The notes below the pieces were generated by a model. The model was given only the letters and a program-made list of their open reading frames with translations, searched no databases and was not told the origin of the DNA. The translations under genes were made by a program, and so were the position numbers. This document shows, in pieces, positions 7,109-14,271 of a stretch of 24,022 nucleotides of DNA (positions are counted from its first letter, which is position 1; the number at the start of each line of letters is the position of its first letter). This DNA comes from WHSW01 sp036794585 (GTDB lineage Bacteria; Actinomycetota; Thermoleophilia; Solirubrobacterales; 70-9), in NCBI GenBank assembly GCA_036794585.1, contig DAIRGH010000041.1, forward strand, positions 1-24,022, written 5' to 3'.

Positions 7109-7775
7109 CACCGCGACCGCGGCGGCATCGGTCGCCGTCGCCCGCGGCGACGAGCTCCTCGCCGAGCGCCTCGCAGCGCCCGGGCCGGGCGAGGCTCCGC
7201 GTCACGCGTCGGTGCTGCTCACCGAGGTCGAGGCGGCGGTAGCGGCCGCCGGTGGCTGGGAGCAGATCGGTCTGATCGCCGTCGGTGCCGGGCCCGGGAC
7301 GTTCACCGGGCTGCGGATCGGGATCGCGACGGCGCGGGGCCTGGCTCAGGCGCGCGGCCTGGAGCTCGCCGGAGTCGACTCGCTCGCCGCGCTGGCGATG
7401 GGCATCGAGGGCGATCGCGCGCGGCCGCGCCTGGCGGCGATCGACGCCCGCCGAGGCGAGGTCTTCGCCGGGCTGTATGAGCCCGGCGGCGCGACGGTCT
7501 GGGAGCCGTTCGTCGCCGCACCGGAGGCGTTGACGGAGCGGGTCGGACTGCTGGCCACGCCGCCGCTGGCGGCCGGAGACGGCTCGCTACGATTTCGCTC
7601 ACAGCTCGAGGCCGCGGGCGTGGAAGTGCTTCCCGACGCGGACCCGGCTCACCTGGTGGCGGCGCGCCACGTCTGCGCGCTGGGCGCCAGGGCCGAGGCG
7701 GGGCGGCCCGAGCAGGTGAAGCCGACTTACCTGAGACGACCCGACGCAGAGGTTTGGCGTGAACAACGACAGTAA
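7068..7775 (+). CDS. tsaB: t6A biosynthesis protein TsaB
   Basis: TsaB is the inactive ASKHA-fold partner that dimerises with TsaD and recruits TsaE in the cytoplasmic t6A complex. The 235-aa protein opens with LTVLGIDTATAAASVAV, keeps the family motif GAGPGTFTGLRIGIATARGLA (about 73-93) and later has IDARRGEVFAGLY. The C-terminus with VKPTYLRRPDAEV is characteristic. The ATG at 7068 is preferred because a -10 box lies 8 nt upstream and the conserved region begins within 10 residues. It overlaps FTR1 by 41 bp at the front and rimI by 17 bp at the back. Confidence 0.95.
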   Translation: MTPSRGPLTVLGIDTATAAASVAVARGDELLAERLAAPGPGEAPRHASVLLTEVEAAVAAAGGWEQIGLIAVGAGPGTFTGLRIGIATARGLAQARGLELAGVDSLAALAMGIEGDRARPRLAAIDARRGEVFAGLYEPGGATVWEPFVAAPEALTERVGLLATPPLAAGDGSLRFRSQLEAAGVEVLPDADPAHLVAARHVCALGARAEAGRPEQVKPTYLRRPDAEVWREQRQ

Positions 7776-8220
7776 GCGCATCCGGCGCCTCGTCTATGGC
7801 GACCTGCCGTCGGTGCTGGCGATCGAGCGGCGGTCGTTTCAGACCCCGTGGTCGCTGGCGATGTTCGTGCTCGAGCTCTCCAAACCGGGTGGGATCTGCG
7901 TCGCGATCGCCGGCGAGCGCCGGGAGCTGATCGGCTATCTCGTCTGCTCGCGCTACGCCGACGTCTGGCACCTGATGAACATCGCCGTCGCTCCCGAACG
8001 GCGGCGAGAGGGCATCGCCACCGAGCTGATGGAGCACCTGTTCGAGCAGGCCGGCGCCGACGCCCGGTTCACGCTCGAGGTCCGGACCTCGAACCGCTCC
8101 GCGATCAAGATGTACGAGCGCTTCGGCTTCCGGCCCGCCGGCCATCGCCGCCGCTACTACCACGACAACGGCGAGGACGCGCTCATCATGTGGCTGGAAC
8201 CGGCCGGCGTACGCGCTTGA
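7759..8220 (+). CDS. rimI: Ribosomal protein S18-alanine N-acetyltransferase (GNAT)
   Basis: A 153-aa GNAT acetyltransferase; RimI acetylates protein N-termini, classically the Ala of ribosomal protein S18, using acetyl-CoA. Seen here: the N-terminal RRLVYGDLPSVLAIERRSF, the acetyl-CoA pyrophosphate-binding stretch VAPERRREGIATEL (motif A), LEVRTSNRSAIKMYERFGF (motif B) and the C-terminal RRRYYHDNGEDALIMWL, all typical of RimI. The GTG start at 7759 lies inside the end of tsaB, with AGAGG about 7 nt upstream. The stop forms a TTGA overlap with tsaD. Location between tsaB and tsaD is a widespread arrangement in bacteria and supports the call. Confidence 0.94.
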   Translation: MNNDSKRIRRLVYGDLPSVLAIERRSFQTPWSLAMFVLELSKPGGICVAIAGERRELIGYLVCSRYADVWHLMNIAVAPERRREGIATELMEHLFEQAGADARFTLEVRTSNRSAIKMYERFGFRPAGHRRRYYHDNGEDALIMWLEPAGVRA

Positions 8221-9206
8221 TCCTTGCGATCGAGACCTCGTGCGACGACACCTGCGCCGCGGTCGTCGACGGCGCCGAGATCCGCTCGAACGTGATCTCC
8301 TCGCAGGCCGCGGCGCACGAGCGCTTCGGAGGCATCGTCCCCGAGGTCGCCTCGCGCCATCACCTCGAGCTCGTCAACCCGATCGTCGACGCGGCGCTCG
8401 AGCGGGCCGACGTCGAGCTTGCCGACGTCGACACGCTGGCCGTCACCAGGGGGCCGGGATTGATCGGAGCGCTGCTCGTCGGCGTCAGCACCGCGAAGGC
8501 GCTGGCGGCGGCCGGGGCGAAGCCGCTGGTCGGCGTCGACCACCTGCACGGGCACGTCGCCGCGAACTTCCTCGAGCCCGACCCGATCGAGCCGCCCTTC
8601 CTGTGTCTGATCGCGAGCGGCGGCCACACCCTCCTCGCCGGGGTGAGGGCAGGAGATCGCTACGAGGTCCTCGGCGAGACCCTCGACGATGCCGCCGGAG
8701 AGGCGCTCGACAAGGCCGCGCGCCTGCTCGGGCTGGGCTATCCCGGCGGACCGGCGATCGAGCGCGAGGCGCGCGCCGGGGACCCCGCCGCGTTCGAGTT
8801 CCCGCTGGCGATGGCCGACGACCCGCGGCTCGACTTCAGCTTCAGCGGCCTCAAGACCTCGCTTCTCTATGCGGTCCGCGAGCTCGGCGAGCAAACCGCA
8901 GCGGCCCGTCGCGCCGATCTTGCGGCCAGCTTTCAGGCCGCGATCGTCGGCCAGCTGACCGCGAAGCTGAGTCGCGCGCTCGACCGCGGCGGGTGGAACA
9001 CCGTCGCCCTCGGCGGAGGCGTGGCGGCGAACGGTCTGCTGCGCGAGCAGGTCCACGCGCACTGCGAGCGCCACGGCGTCGGCCTGAAGCTCGTCGCCCC
9101 GGAGCTCTGCACCGACAACGCGGCGATGATCGCCTCGGCGGCGCGCTTTCTCGAGCCGACGCCGTATCCCGAGTACCTCGATTGGGACGCGAATAGCGCG
9201 GTATGA
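8217..9206 (+). CDS. tsaD: tRNA N6-adenosine threonylcarbamoyltransferase TsaD
   Basis: TsaD is the catalytic subunit that transfers the threonylcarbamoyl group from its AMP conjugate to A37 of tRNA. The 329-aa ASKHA-fold protein starts MILAIETSCDDT, the family N-terminus. It has the metal-binding HLHGH (His109 and His113), IASGGHT, LLGLGYPGGPAIE, FSFSGLKT and the late metal-ligand region CTDNAAMIA. The TTG at 8217 overlaps the rimI stop (TTGA), and no better start is possible because ILAIETSCDD is the conserved beginning. The stop overlaps the next gene as ATGA. Length is normal for the family. Confidence 0.97.
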   Translation: MILAIETSCDDTCAAVVDGAEIRSNVISSQAAAHERFGGIVPEVASRHHLELVNPIVDAALERADVELADVDTLAVTRGPGLIGALLVGVSTAKALAAAGAKPLVGVDHLHGHVAANFLEPDPIEPPFLCLIASGGHTLLAGVRAGDRYEVLGETLDDAAGEALDKAARLLGLGYPGGPAIEREARAGDPAAFEFPLAMADDPRLDFSFSGLKTSLLYAVRELGEQTAAARRADLAASFQAAIVGQLTAKLSRALDRGGWNTVALGGGVAANGLLREQVHAHCERHGVGLKLVAPELCTDNAAMIASAARFLEPTPYPEYLDWDANSAV

Positions 9207-9454
9207 GGCGCTCGGTCACGCTCTACGCCCGCCCCGGCTGCCACCTGTGCGACGAGGCGCGCGCGGCGATCCTCGAGCTCGCCGCCGGCGGCGACGGCAT
9301 CGTGCTGCGCGAGATCAACATCGACGACGACGATCGCCTTCTCGCGGCGTACCTGGAGCGGATCCCGGTGATCGAGGTCGACGGCGTCGAGGTGAGCGAG
9401 CTCGAACCCGACGGCGACGCGCTTGAGCGCGCACTGCATACTGTTCGGCCGTGA
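9203..9454 (+). CDS. Glutaredoxin-like (thioredoxin-fold) small protein
   Basis: An 83-residue thioredoxin-fold protein. It begins VTLYARPGCHLCDEA with a CHLC redox motif, followed by REINIDDDDRLLAAY and the cis-proline region RIPVIEVDG, matching the glutaredoxin-family/DUF836 group. It probably exchanges thiols and disulfides in the cytoplasm with a low-molecular-weight thiol or protein partner; the partner is unknown. The ATG overlaps the tsaD stop (ATGA) and its stop overlaps the rex start (GTGA), so it is co-translated with both. Sitting between tsaD and a redox-sensing repressor, it suggests a redox role for the downstream half of this operon. Confidence 0.88.
   Translation: MRRSVTLYARPGCHLCDEARAAILELAAGGDGIVLREINIDDDDRLLAAYLERIPVIEVDGVEVSELEPDGDALERALHTVRP
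9439..9444 (+). promoter_or_regulatory. -10 box (TACTGT) for leaderless rex
   Basis: TACTGT lies 6 nt before the rex GTG at 9451, inside the end of the glutaredoxin-like gene. It suggests an internal start for rex in addition to read-through from tsaD. Confidence 0.4.
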
Positions 9455-10134
9455 GCGATTCCACCGTCAACGAGCGCACCGCGGCCGAGACGGCGGCGGT
9501 CGACGGCAGCGCCGAGGCCGATCGCCTCTCGCTCGGCGTGGCGGCGCGGCTGTCGCGCTACCTGCAGGTGCTGATCCAGGCCCGCAAGATGGGGCGCGAG
9601 ACGATCTCCTCGCAGGAGCTCGCCGAGTACACGCACATCAACTCGACCCAGATCCGCCGCGACCTGTCGGGCTTCGGCAAGTTCGGCAAGCGCGGCGTCG
9701 GCTACCGGGTCGAGTCCCTGGTCACCGAGATCCGCAAGATCCTGCACACCTCGGGGCAGCACAACATCGCCCTGTTCGGTGCCGGCAACCTCGGCCAGGC
9801 GATCGCCAGCTCCGACATCTTCGCCGACCACGGCTTCCGGATCGTCGCCATCTTCGACGCCGACCGCTCGCTGGTCGGCAACGAGTACGGCGGCGTACCC
9901 GTTCGCGCGCTGAGCGACCTGCAGGAGGTCGTGCGCGAGGAGGAGGTCGTCGTCGGCGTGCTCGCGGTCCCGGCGAAGGCGGCCCAGGAGGTCGCCGACG
10001 ACCTCGTCGAGGCCGGCGTGAAGATCATCTTCAACTACTCAGAGCAGCTGCTCCAGGTGCCGCCCGAGGTCACCGTGCACACGTCCAGTCCCGCGGTGGA
10101 CCTGCTCTACGCGCTGTACTTCTACCTCGCGTAG
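9451..10134 (+). CDS. rex: Redox-sensing transcriptional repressor Rex
   Basis: Rex senses the NADH/NAD+ ratio and represses respiratory and fermentative genes when NADH is low. The 227-aa protein has a winged-helix DNA-binding domain (about 30-100) with INSTQIRRDLSGFGKFGKRGVGY, the near-invariant recognition region, then a Rossmann NAD(H) domain with FGAGNLG (109-115), the acidic IFDAD after strand 2, and a C-terminal helix ending VDLLYALYFYLA for domain-swapped dimerisation. The first 24 residues are a poorly conserved extension. The GTG overlaps the preceding stop. I found no complete Rex operator in the window, so its targets probably lie elsewhere. Confidence 0.96.
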   Translation: MSDSTVNERTAAETAAVDGSAEADRLSLGVAARLSRYLQVLIQARKMGRETISSQELAEYTHINSTQIRRDLSGFGKFGKRGVGYRVESLVTEIRKILHTSGQHNIALFGAGNLGQAIASSDIFADHGFRIVAIFDADRSLVGNEYGGVPVRALSDLQEVVREEEVVVGVLAVPAKAAQEVADDLVEAGVKIIFNYSEQLLQVPPEVTVHTSSPAVDLLYALYFYLA

Positions 10135-10138
10135 GGAC

Positions 10139-11314
10139 ATGGCCGCCGGCAGGTCCGACCCGCCCGAGACCCTCGACCTCGAGCGGACGCGAGAGCTGTT
10201 CGCCGCCTCGCAGGACTTCACGATCGGGCTCGAGGAGGAGTTCGCGCTCGTCGACCCGTCGAGTCTCGAGCTGGTGCACCGCTTCGAGGAGCTCTACGGG
10301 GCCTGCATGGAGGACGAGCTGCTCGCCACCTCGGCGGCGGGCGAGCTGATCGACACCGAGATCGAGATTCGCTCGGGGCGCGCCGAGAGCTTCGCCGAGG
10401 CGGTCGAGCGCCAGCGCGAGCACCGCGTCCGCCTGTTCGCGACCGCGGAACGACTCGGGATCGGCCTCGCCGCCACGGGCACCCATCCCTGGGCGAGCTA
10501 TCTCGACCAGCGGATCATCGACACCGAGCACTACAACCGTCTGCGCGATGAGCTGCGTTGGGTAGCGCAGCGCAACAACACCTGGAGCCTGCACGTCCAC
10601 GTCGGCGTTCGCGACGTCGACCGCGCGGTCGCGGTCTGCGACCGCCTGCGCGCTGTGCTTCCCCCGCTGCTCGCCCTGTCGGCGAACTCACCGTTTCTGG
10701 ATGGAAACGACACGGGCCTGCACAGCGTCCGGACCGAGATCTTTACCCGCACCTTCCCACGCTGCGGCGTGCACGAGCCGTTCGGCGACTGGGCGACCTA
10801 CGCGGGCTTCATCGACCTGCTCACCCGGACCGGCGCGATCGTCGAGTCGACGCAGCTGTGGTGGAGCGTGCGCCCTCACCACGCCTTCGGCACCGTCGAG
10901 CTGCGGATCTGCGACGCCCAGACGCTGGGCGAGGAGGCGTTCGGCCTCGCGGCGATGATCACCGCGTGCATCGCGCAGGCCGCCCTCGACTACGACGACG
11001 GCAGGCTCGACGAGCCCCAGCATCACCGCGAGATCGAGGAGAACCTGTGGCGGGCGATTCGCTACGGGCTCGACGGCACGCAGATCGACTTCGCCGCCGG
11101 CGAGGTGATCGAGACCCGCGCGGCGCTCGAGCGGCTCGTCGACTGGACCACACCGGCCCGCGAGGCGCTCGCGCTCCCGGTCGAGCTGCCGCGCGAAAAC
11201 GGCGCCCAGCGGATGCGGCGTGCCCTCGCCGAGGGCACGCCGATGGTCGACGTCTACCGCGAGGCGGTCGCCGAGACGCGGCGCACCTACGTTCCCGAGC
11301 GAGCGCTGGGATAG
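10139..11314 (+). CDS. Glutamate-cysteine ligase, YbdK/EgtA type (GCS2)
   Basis: A 391-aa member of the carboxylate-amine ligase/GCS2 family, which makes gamma-glutamylcysteine or a related gamma-glutamyl amide using ATP. The signature IGLEEEFALVD is at 28-38, followed by EIEIRSG, TGTHPWA, YNRLRDELR, the metal-binding LHVHVGV, LSANSPFLDG, a Glu-containing VRTEIF and VELRICDAQT. The ATG at 10139 is 4 nt after the rex stop. In Actinomycetota related proteins serve ergothioneine (EgtA) or have unknown roles, and the sequence does not show which. Together with the glutaredoxin-like gene and Rex it forms a thiol/redox group. No glutathione synthetase gene is in the window. Confidence 0.9.
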   Translation: MAAGRSDPPETLDLERTRELFAASQDFTIGLEEEFALVDPSSLELVHRFEELYGACMEDELLATSAAGELIDTEIEIRSGRAESFAEAVERQREHRVRLFATAERLGIGLAATGTHPWASYLDQRIIDTEHYNRLRDELRWVAQRNNTWSLHVHVGVRDVDRAVAVCDRLRAVLPPLLALSANSPFLDGNDTGLHSVRTEIFTRTFPRCGVHEPFGDWATYAGFIDLLTRTGAIVESTQLWWSVRPHHAFGTVELRICDAQTLGEEAFGLAAMITACIAQAALDYDDGRLDEPQHHREIEENLWRAIRYGLDGTQIDFAAGEVIETRAALERLVDWTTPAREALALPVELPRENGAQRMRRALAEGTPMVDVYREAVAETRRTYVPERALG

Positions 11315-11317
11315 ATT
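11312..11317 (+). promoter_or_regulatory. -10 box (TAGATT) for a leaderless DUF1844-like gene
   Basis: TAGATT overlaps the stop codon of the ligase gene and ends 8 nt before the ATG at 11326. No Shine-Dalgarno sequence intervenes. Confidence 0.45.
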
Positions 11318-11325
11318 CGCGCCTC

Positions 11326-11709
11326 ATGGAGGAGAGCCAGGTCCCGCCCAACGACGAGGAGCTGCAGCAGCGGCTCGAGGAGCAGATCAAGAAGGTCCGC
11401 GTCCAGGACCTTCTGCTCGAGAGCGTCGCCAGCATCCTCAACCTCTCCGCGCGCCGCATCGGCAAGGAGGACGAGCGCGATCTCGAGCAGGCCCGGATCG
11501 GCATCGAGGCGGTCAGGGCGGTGCTGGAGCTGATCGATCCGGAGCCGCGCGAGCAGGTGCGCGAGGCGCTCTCGCAGGTGCAGATGCTCTACGCGCGGGA
11601 GGCGAAGGGCGACGGCGGCGAGGGCGCTCCGGAATCCGGCGAGCCGCCGCCACAGCAGCCGCCGGGCGAGCGTCCCTCGGGTCTCTGGACCCCGCCTGGC
11701 AGCTCATAA
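11326..11709 (+). CDS. Small DUF1844-like helical protein
   Basis: A 127-residue cytoplasmic protein. Residues 10-90 are helical, with VQDLLLESVASILNLSARRI followed by DLEQARIGIEAVRAVLELI and EPREQVREALSQVQMLY. This matches the layout of the DUF1844 family: a helix, an acidic turn, then a helix with regularly spaced Ala, Ile and Leu. No function is established for that family. The last 35 residues are a Gly/Glu/Pro/Gln-rich disordered tail. It starts 12 nt after the ligase stop and has its own -10 box, so it may be transcribed both from the operon and alone. The family assignment is by pattern only. Confidence 0.72.
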   Translation: MEESQVPPNDEELQQRLEEQIKKVRVQDLLLESVASILNLSARRIGKEDERDLEQARIGIEAVRAVLELIDPEPREQVREALSQVQMLYAREAKGDGGEGAPESGEPPPQQPPGERPSGLWTPPGSS

Positions 11710-11741
11710 ATCGGGCTCGATCACTACACTGCCCGGCGCTT

Positions 11742-11764
11742 GGCGGCCGGAATCCCCGGCCGCC
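11742..11764 (+). terminator. Perfect GC hairpin between the DUF1844-like gene and hppA
   Basis: GGCGGCCGG (11742-11750) and CCGGCCGCC (11756-11764) form a perfect 9-bp stem with a 5-nt loop. No U-tract follows, so it could be a U-less terminator for the upstream operon or a structured 5' leader of hppA. TACACT at 11725-11730 is a possible -10 placing the hairpin in the hppA leader. Confidence 0.45.
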
Positions 11765-11798
11765 TTGTGACTGAAAAAGCCCCCACGGAGGACTGCAC

Positions 11799-13877
11799 TT
11801 GACCGATTTCCTGACCGACTACGGCGTTGTGATCGCGCTCGTCTGCGCCGGCGCCGCGGTGCTCTACGGCGCGCTCGTGACCCAGCGGCTGCTCGGCCGC
11901 TCGGCGGGCAACGCCCGGATGCAGGAGATCTCCAACGCGGTCCAGGAGGGCGCCAAGGCCTACCTGAACCGCCAGTACCTGATCATCGCCCTGGTCGCGG
12001 TTCCGCTCGCGATCCTCATCGCGATCCTCCAGGACGTCACCACCGGGATCGGCTTCGTGATCGGCGGCGCGCTCTCCGGCGCGGCCGGCTTCATCGGCAT
12101 GAACCTCTCGGTGCGCGCGAACGCCAGGGTCGCCGAGGCGGCGCGCGGAGGGGTGCCGCCGGCGCTCGACGTCGCCTTCAAGGGTGGCTCCGTCACCGGC
12201 CTCTTGGTCGTCGGGCTGGCGCTGCTCGGCGTCGCCGGCTACTTCGGCATCCTCGTGCTGGCCGACCACACCGACAAGGAGGCCATCGACGCCCTGATCG
12301 GACTCGGCTTCGGCGGCTCGCTGATCTCGGTCTTCGCCCGACTTGGAGGCGGCATCTTCACCAAAGCCGCCGACGTCGGCGCCGACCTGGTCGGCAAGGT
12401 CGAAGCCGGGATCCCGGAGGACGATCCGCGTAACCCGGCGGTGATCGCCGACAACGTCGGCGACAACGTCGGCGACTGCGCCGGCATGGCGGCCGACCTC
12501 TTCGAGACCTACGCGGTGACCACGGTGGCTGTGATGCTGCTCGGCGTGCTCACCTTCGCCGGCGACTTCGCCCGGGAGGCGGCGCTCTACCCGCTGGTTC
12601 TCGGCGCGGTCGCGATCCTCGCTTCGATCGTGGGCGCGCTCGCCGTCAGGACCACGACCGACAGGGTCGAGGGCGCCCTGTATCGCGGCCTGCTGATTTC
12701 GGCGGTGATCTGCGCGGCGGCCTTCTACCCGATCACCGACTGGCTGATGAGCGATCCGCTGTCACTCGGCATCGACAGCCCCGACAACGCGCTCTTCGGC
12801 GCCTCGGTGACCGATCTGTGGCTCTGCGCGCTGATCGGCCTCTTCGTCACCGGCGGCCTGTTCGTGATCACCGACTACTACACGTCGACGCGCTTCCGGC
12901 CGGTCAAGACGATCAGCCAGGCATCTGTTACCGGCCACGCGACCAACATCATCCAGGGGCTTGCGCAGGGCTTTCAGTCGGCGGTGGCTCCGGCGCTGCT
13001 GATCGCACTGGCGATCTTCGGTGCCAACGAGCTCGCCGGTATCTACGGAATCGCGATCGCCGTCACCGCGCAGCTCTCGCTCTGCGGGCTGATCGTCGCC
13101 CTCGACGCCTTCGGTCCGATCACCGACAACGCCGGTGGCATTGCCGAGATGGCGGACCTGCCCGAGGAGGTCCGCAACGTCACCGATCCGCTCGACGCCG
13201 TCGGCAACACGACCAAGGCCGTGACCAAGGGCTACGCGATCGGCTCCGCCGCCCTCGCCGCCCTGGTCCTGTTCGCCGCCTTCCAGATCGAGCTCTCGGC
13301 CGAGGAAGGCGGCGCCGGCCTGCAGTTCCTGATCTCAGATCCCGCGGTCCTGATCGGCCTGCTGATCGGCGGGATGATGGTCTACCTGTTCGCCGCGTTC
13401 GCGATCGAGGCGGTCGGGCGCGCCGGCGGCCAGGTGGTCGAGCAGGTGCGCAAGCAGTTCCGCGAGCACCCCGGGATCATGGAGGGCACCGAGAAGCCCA
13501 ACTACGGCGAGACGGTCGGCATCGTCACGGCGGCCGCGCAGCGGGAGATGATCCTGCCCTCGCTGATCCCGATCGTCGTCCCGGTGATCGTCGGCCTGAT
13601 CAGCGTCAAGGCGCTGGGCGGCCTGTTGATCGGGGTGATCGTGGTCGGTCTGTTCGTCGCGCTCTCGATGACGGCCGGCGGCGGCGCCTGGGACAACGCG
13701 AAGAAGCTGATCGAGGACGGCGCCTTCGGCGGCAAGGGGTCGGAGGCCCACGCCGCCTCCGTCACCGGCGACACGGTCGGGGACCCCTACAAGGACACCG
13801 CCGGGCCGGCGATCAACCCGATGATCAAGGTCGCCAACATCGTCGCGATCCTGATCATCCCGATCGTCCACTTCTAG
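11799..13877 (+). CDS. hppA: Proton-translocating membrane pyrophosphatase, K+-independent type
   Basis: A 692-aa membrane H+-pyrophosphatase that couples pyrophosphate hydrolysis to proton export. About 16 transmembrane helices alternate with the catalytic loops. Seen: the substrate loop around DVGADLVGKVEAGIPEDDPRN, then DNVGDNVGDCAGMAADLFE, DNAGGIAEM, GGAWDNAKK and the C-terminal DTVGDPYKDTAGPAINPMI. The residue pair that separates K+-dependent (Ala/Gly) from K+-independent (Lys/Thr) enzymes is Lys473 and Thr476 here (GNTTKAVTKG), so K+ is not expected to be required. The TTG at 11799 follows GGAGGA at about 11787-11792, the best Shine-Dalgarno site in the window. Its stop shares the CTAG at 13874-13877 with the stop of the convergent gloA. 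Confidence 0.97.
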   Translation: MTDFLTDYGVVIALVCAGAAVLYGALVTQRLLGRSAGNARMQEISNAVQEGAKAYLNRQYLIIALVAVPLAILIAILQDVTTGIGFVIGGALSGAAGFIGMNLSVRANARVAEAARGGVPPALDVAFKGGSVTGLLVVGLALLGVAGYFGILVLADHTDKEAIDALIGLGFGGSLISVFARLGGGIFTKAADVGADLVGKVEAGIPEDDPRNPAVIADNVGDNVGDCAGMAADLFETYAVTTVAVMLLGVLTFAGDFAREAALYPLVLGAVAILASIVGALAVRTTTDRVEGALYRGLLISAVICAAAFYPITDWLMSDPLSLGIDSPDNALFGASVTDLWLCALIGLFVTGGLFVITDYYTSTRFRPVKTISQASVTGHATNIIQGLAQGFQSAVAPALLIALAIFGANELAGIYGIAIAVTAQLSLCGLIVALDAFGPITDNAGGIAEMADLPEEVRNVTDPLDAVGNTTKAVTKGYAIGSAALAALVLFAAFQIELSAEEGGAGLQFLISDPAVLIGLLIGGMMVYLFAAFAIEAVGRAGGQVVEQVRKQFREHPGIMEGTEKPNYGETVGIVTAAAQREMILPSLIPIVVPVIVGLISVKALGGLLIGVIVVGLFVALSMTAGGGAWDNAKKLIEDGAFGGKGSEAHAASVTGDTVGDPYKDTAGPAINPMIKVANIVAILIIPIVHF

Positions 13878-14248
13878 CGCTCGATCAGCTCGATCCGGTA
13901 GCCGTCCGGGTCGCGGACGAAGCAGATCCGGGAGCCGCCCTTGCGAGCCTGGTAGGGCGGCTTCTCGGGCTCGATCCCGTCGGCGGCCAGGCGCTCGAGG
14001 GCCGCGTCGAGGTCATCGGTGCTGACCGCTATGTGGCCGTAGCCGGTGCCGATCTCATATGGCCCGTCGCGGTCGTGGTTGTAGGTCAGCTCGAGCCGTG
14101 CCCCGTCGCCCGGTAGGCCGAGGAAGGCGTTGGTCGCGTCCTCGCCGATCGGCACCCGGCGCAGCTCCTCGAAGCCGAGCTTCTCGTAGAAGCCGACCGA
14201 GCGATCGAGGTCGAGCACCCGGTAGCAGGTGTGGATGAGTTCGCCCAT
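13874..14248 (-). CDS. gloA: Glyoxalase I (lactoylglutathione lyase)
   Basis: GloA isomerises the hemithioacetal of methylglyoxal and glutathione to S-lactoylglutathione. The 124-aa VOC-fold protein aligns closely with E. coli GloA: HTCYRVLDLDRS, LELTYN, YEIGTGYGHIAVS and DPDGYRIELIE. Four metal ligands are present (His6, Glu53, His72, Glu120), as are Arg10 and Asn57, positions that hold the glutathione gamma-glutamyl group in the family. The ATG at 14248 gives the standard start; upstream in-frame codons add 14 unrelated residues. A TATGGT -10 box lies 7 nt upstream, so the mRNA is probably leaderless. Actinomycetota usually use mycothiol, so the real thiol cofactor is open. Confidence 0.93.
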   Translation of the reverse strand: MGELIHTCYRVLDLDRSVGFYEKLGFEELRRVPIGEDATNAFLGLPGDGARLELTYNHDRDGPYEIGTGYGHIAVSTDDLDAALERLAADGIEPEKPPYQARKGGSRICFVRDPDGYRIELIER

Positions 14249-14255
14249 CGCCGCC

Positions 14256-14261
14256 ACCATA
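14256..14261 (-). promoter_or_regulatory. -10 box (TATGGT) for leaderless gloA
   Basis: On the minus strand TATGGT is followed by 7 nt and the gloA ATG at 14248. It shares bases 14260-14261 with the opposing -10 box of the next gene. Confidence 0.55.
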
Positions 14262-14265
14262 TAGT
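14260..14265 (+). promoter_or_regulatory. -10 box (TATAGT) for the leaderless 2-hydroxy-acid oxidase gene
   Basis: TATAGT lies 6 nt before the GTG at 14272. The gap between the two divergent start codons is only 23 bp, so both promoters must overlap the opposite gene's coding region. Confidence 0.6.
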
Positions 14266-14271
14266 CGCCCC

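Noticed and set aside
11765..11770. TTGTGA before hppA as a Rex operator
   Set aside because: Only a half-site: no TCACAA partner at the required distance follows.
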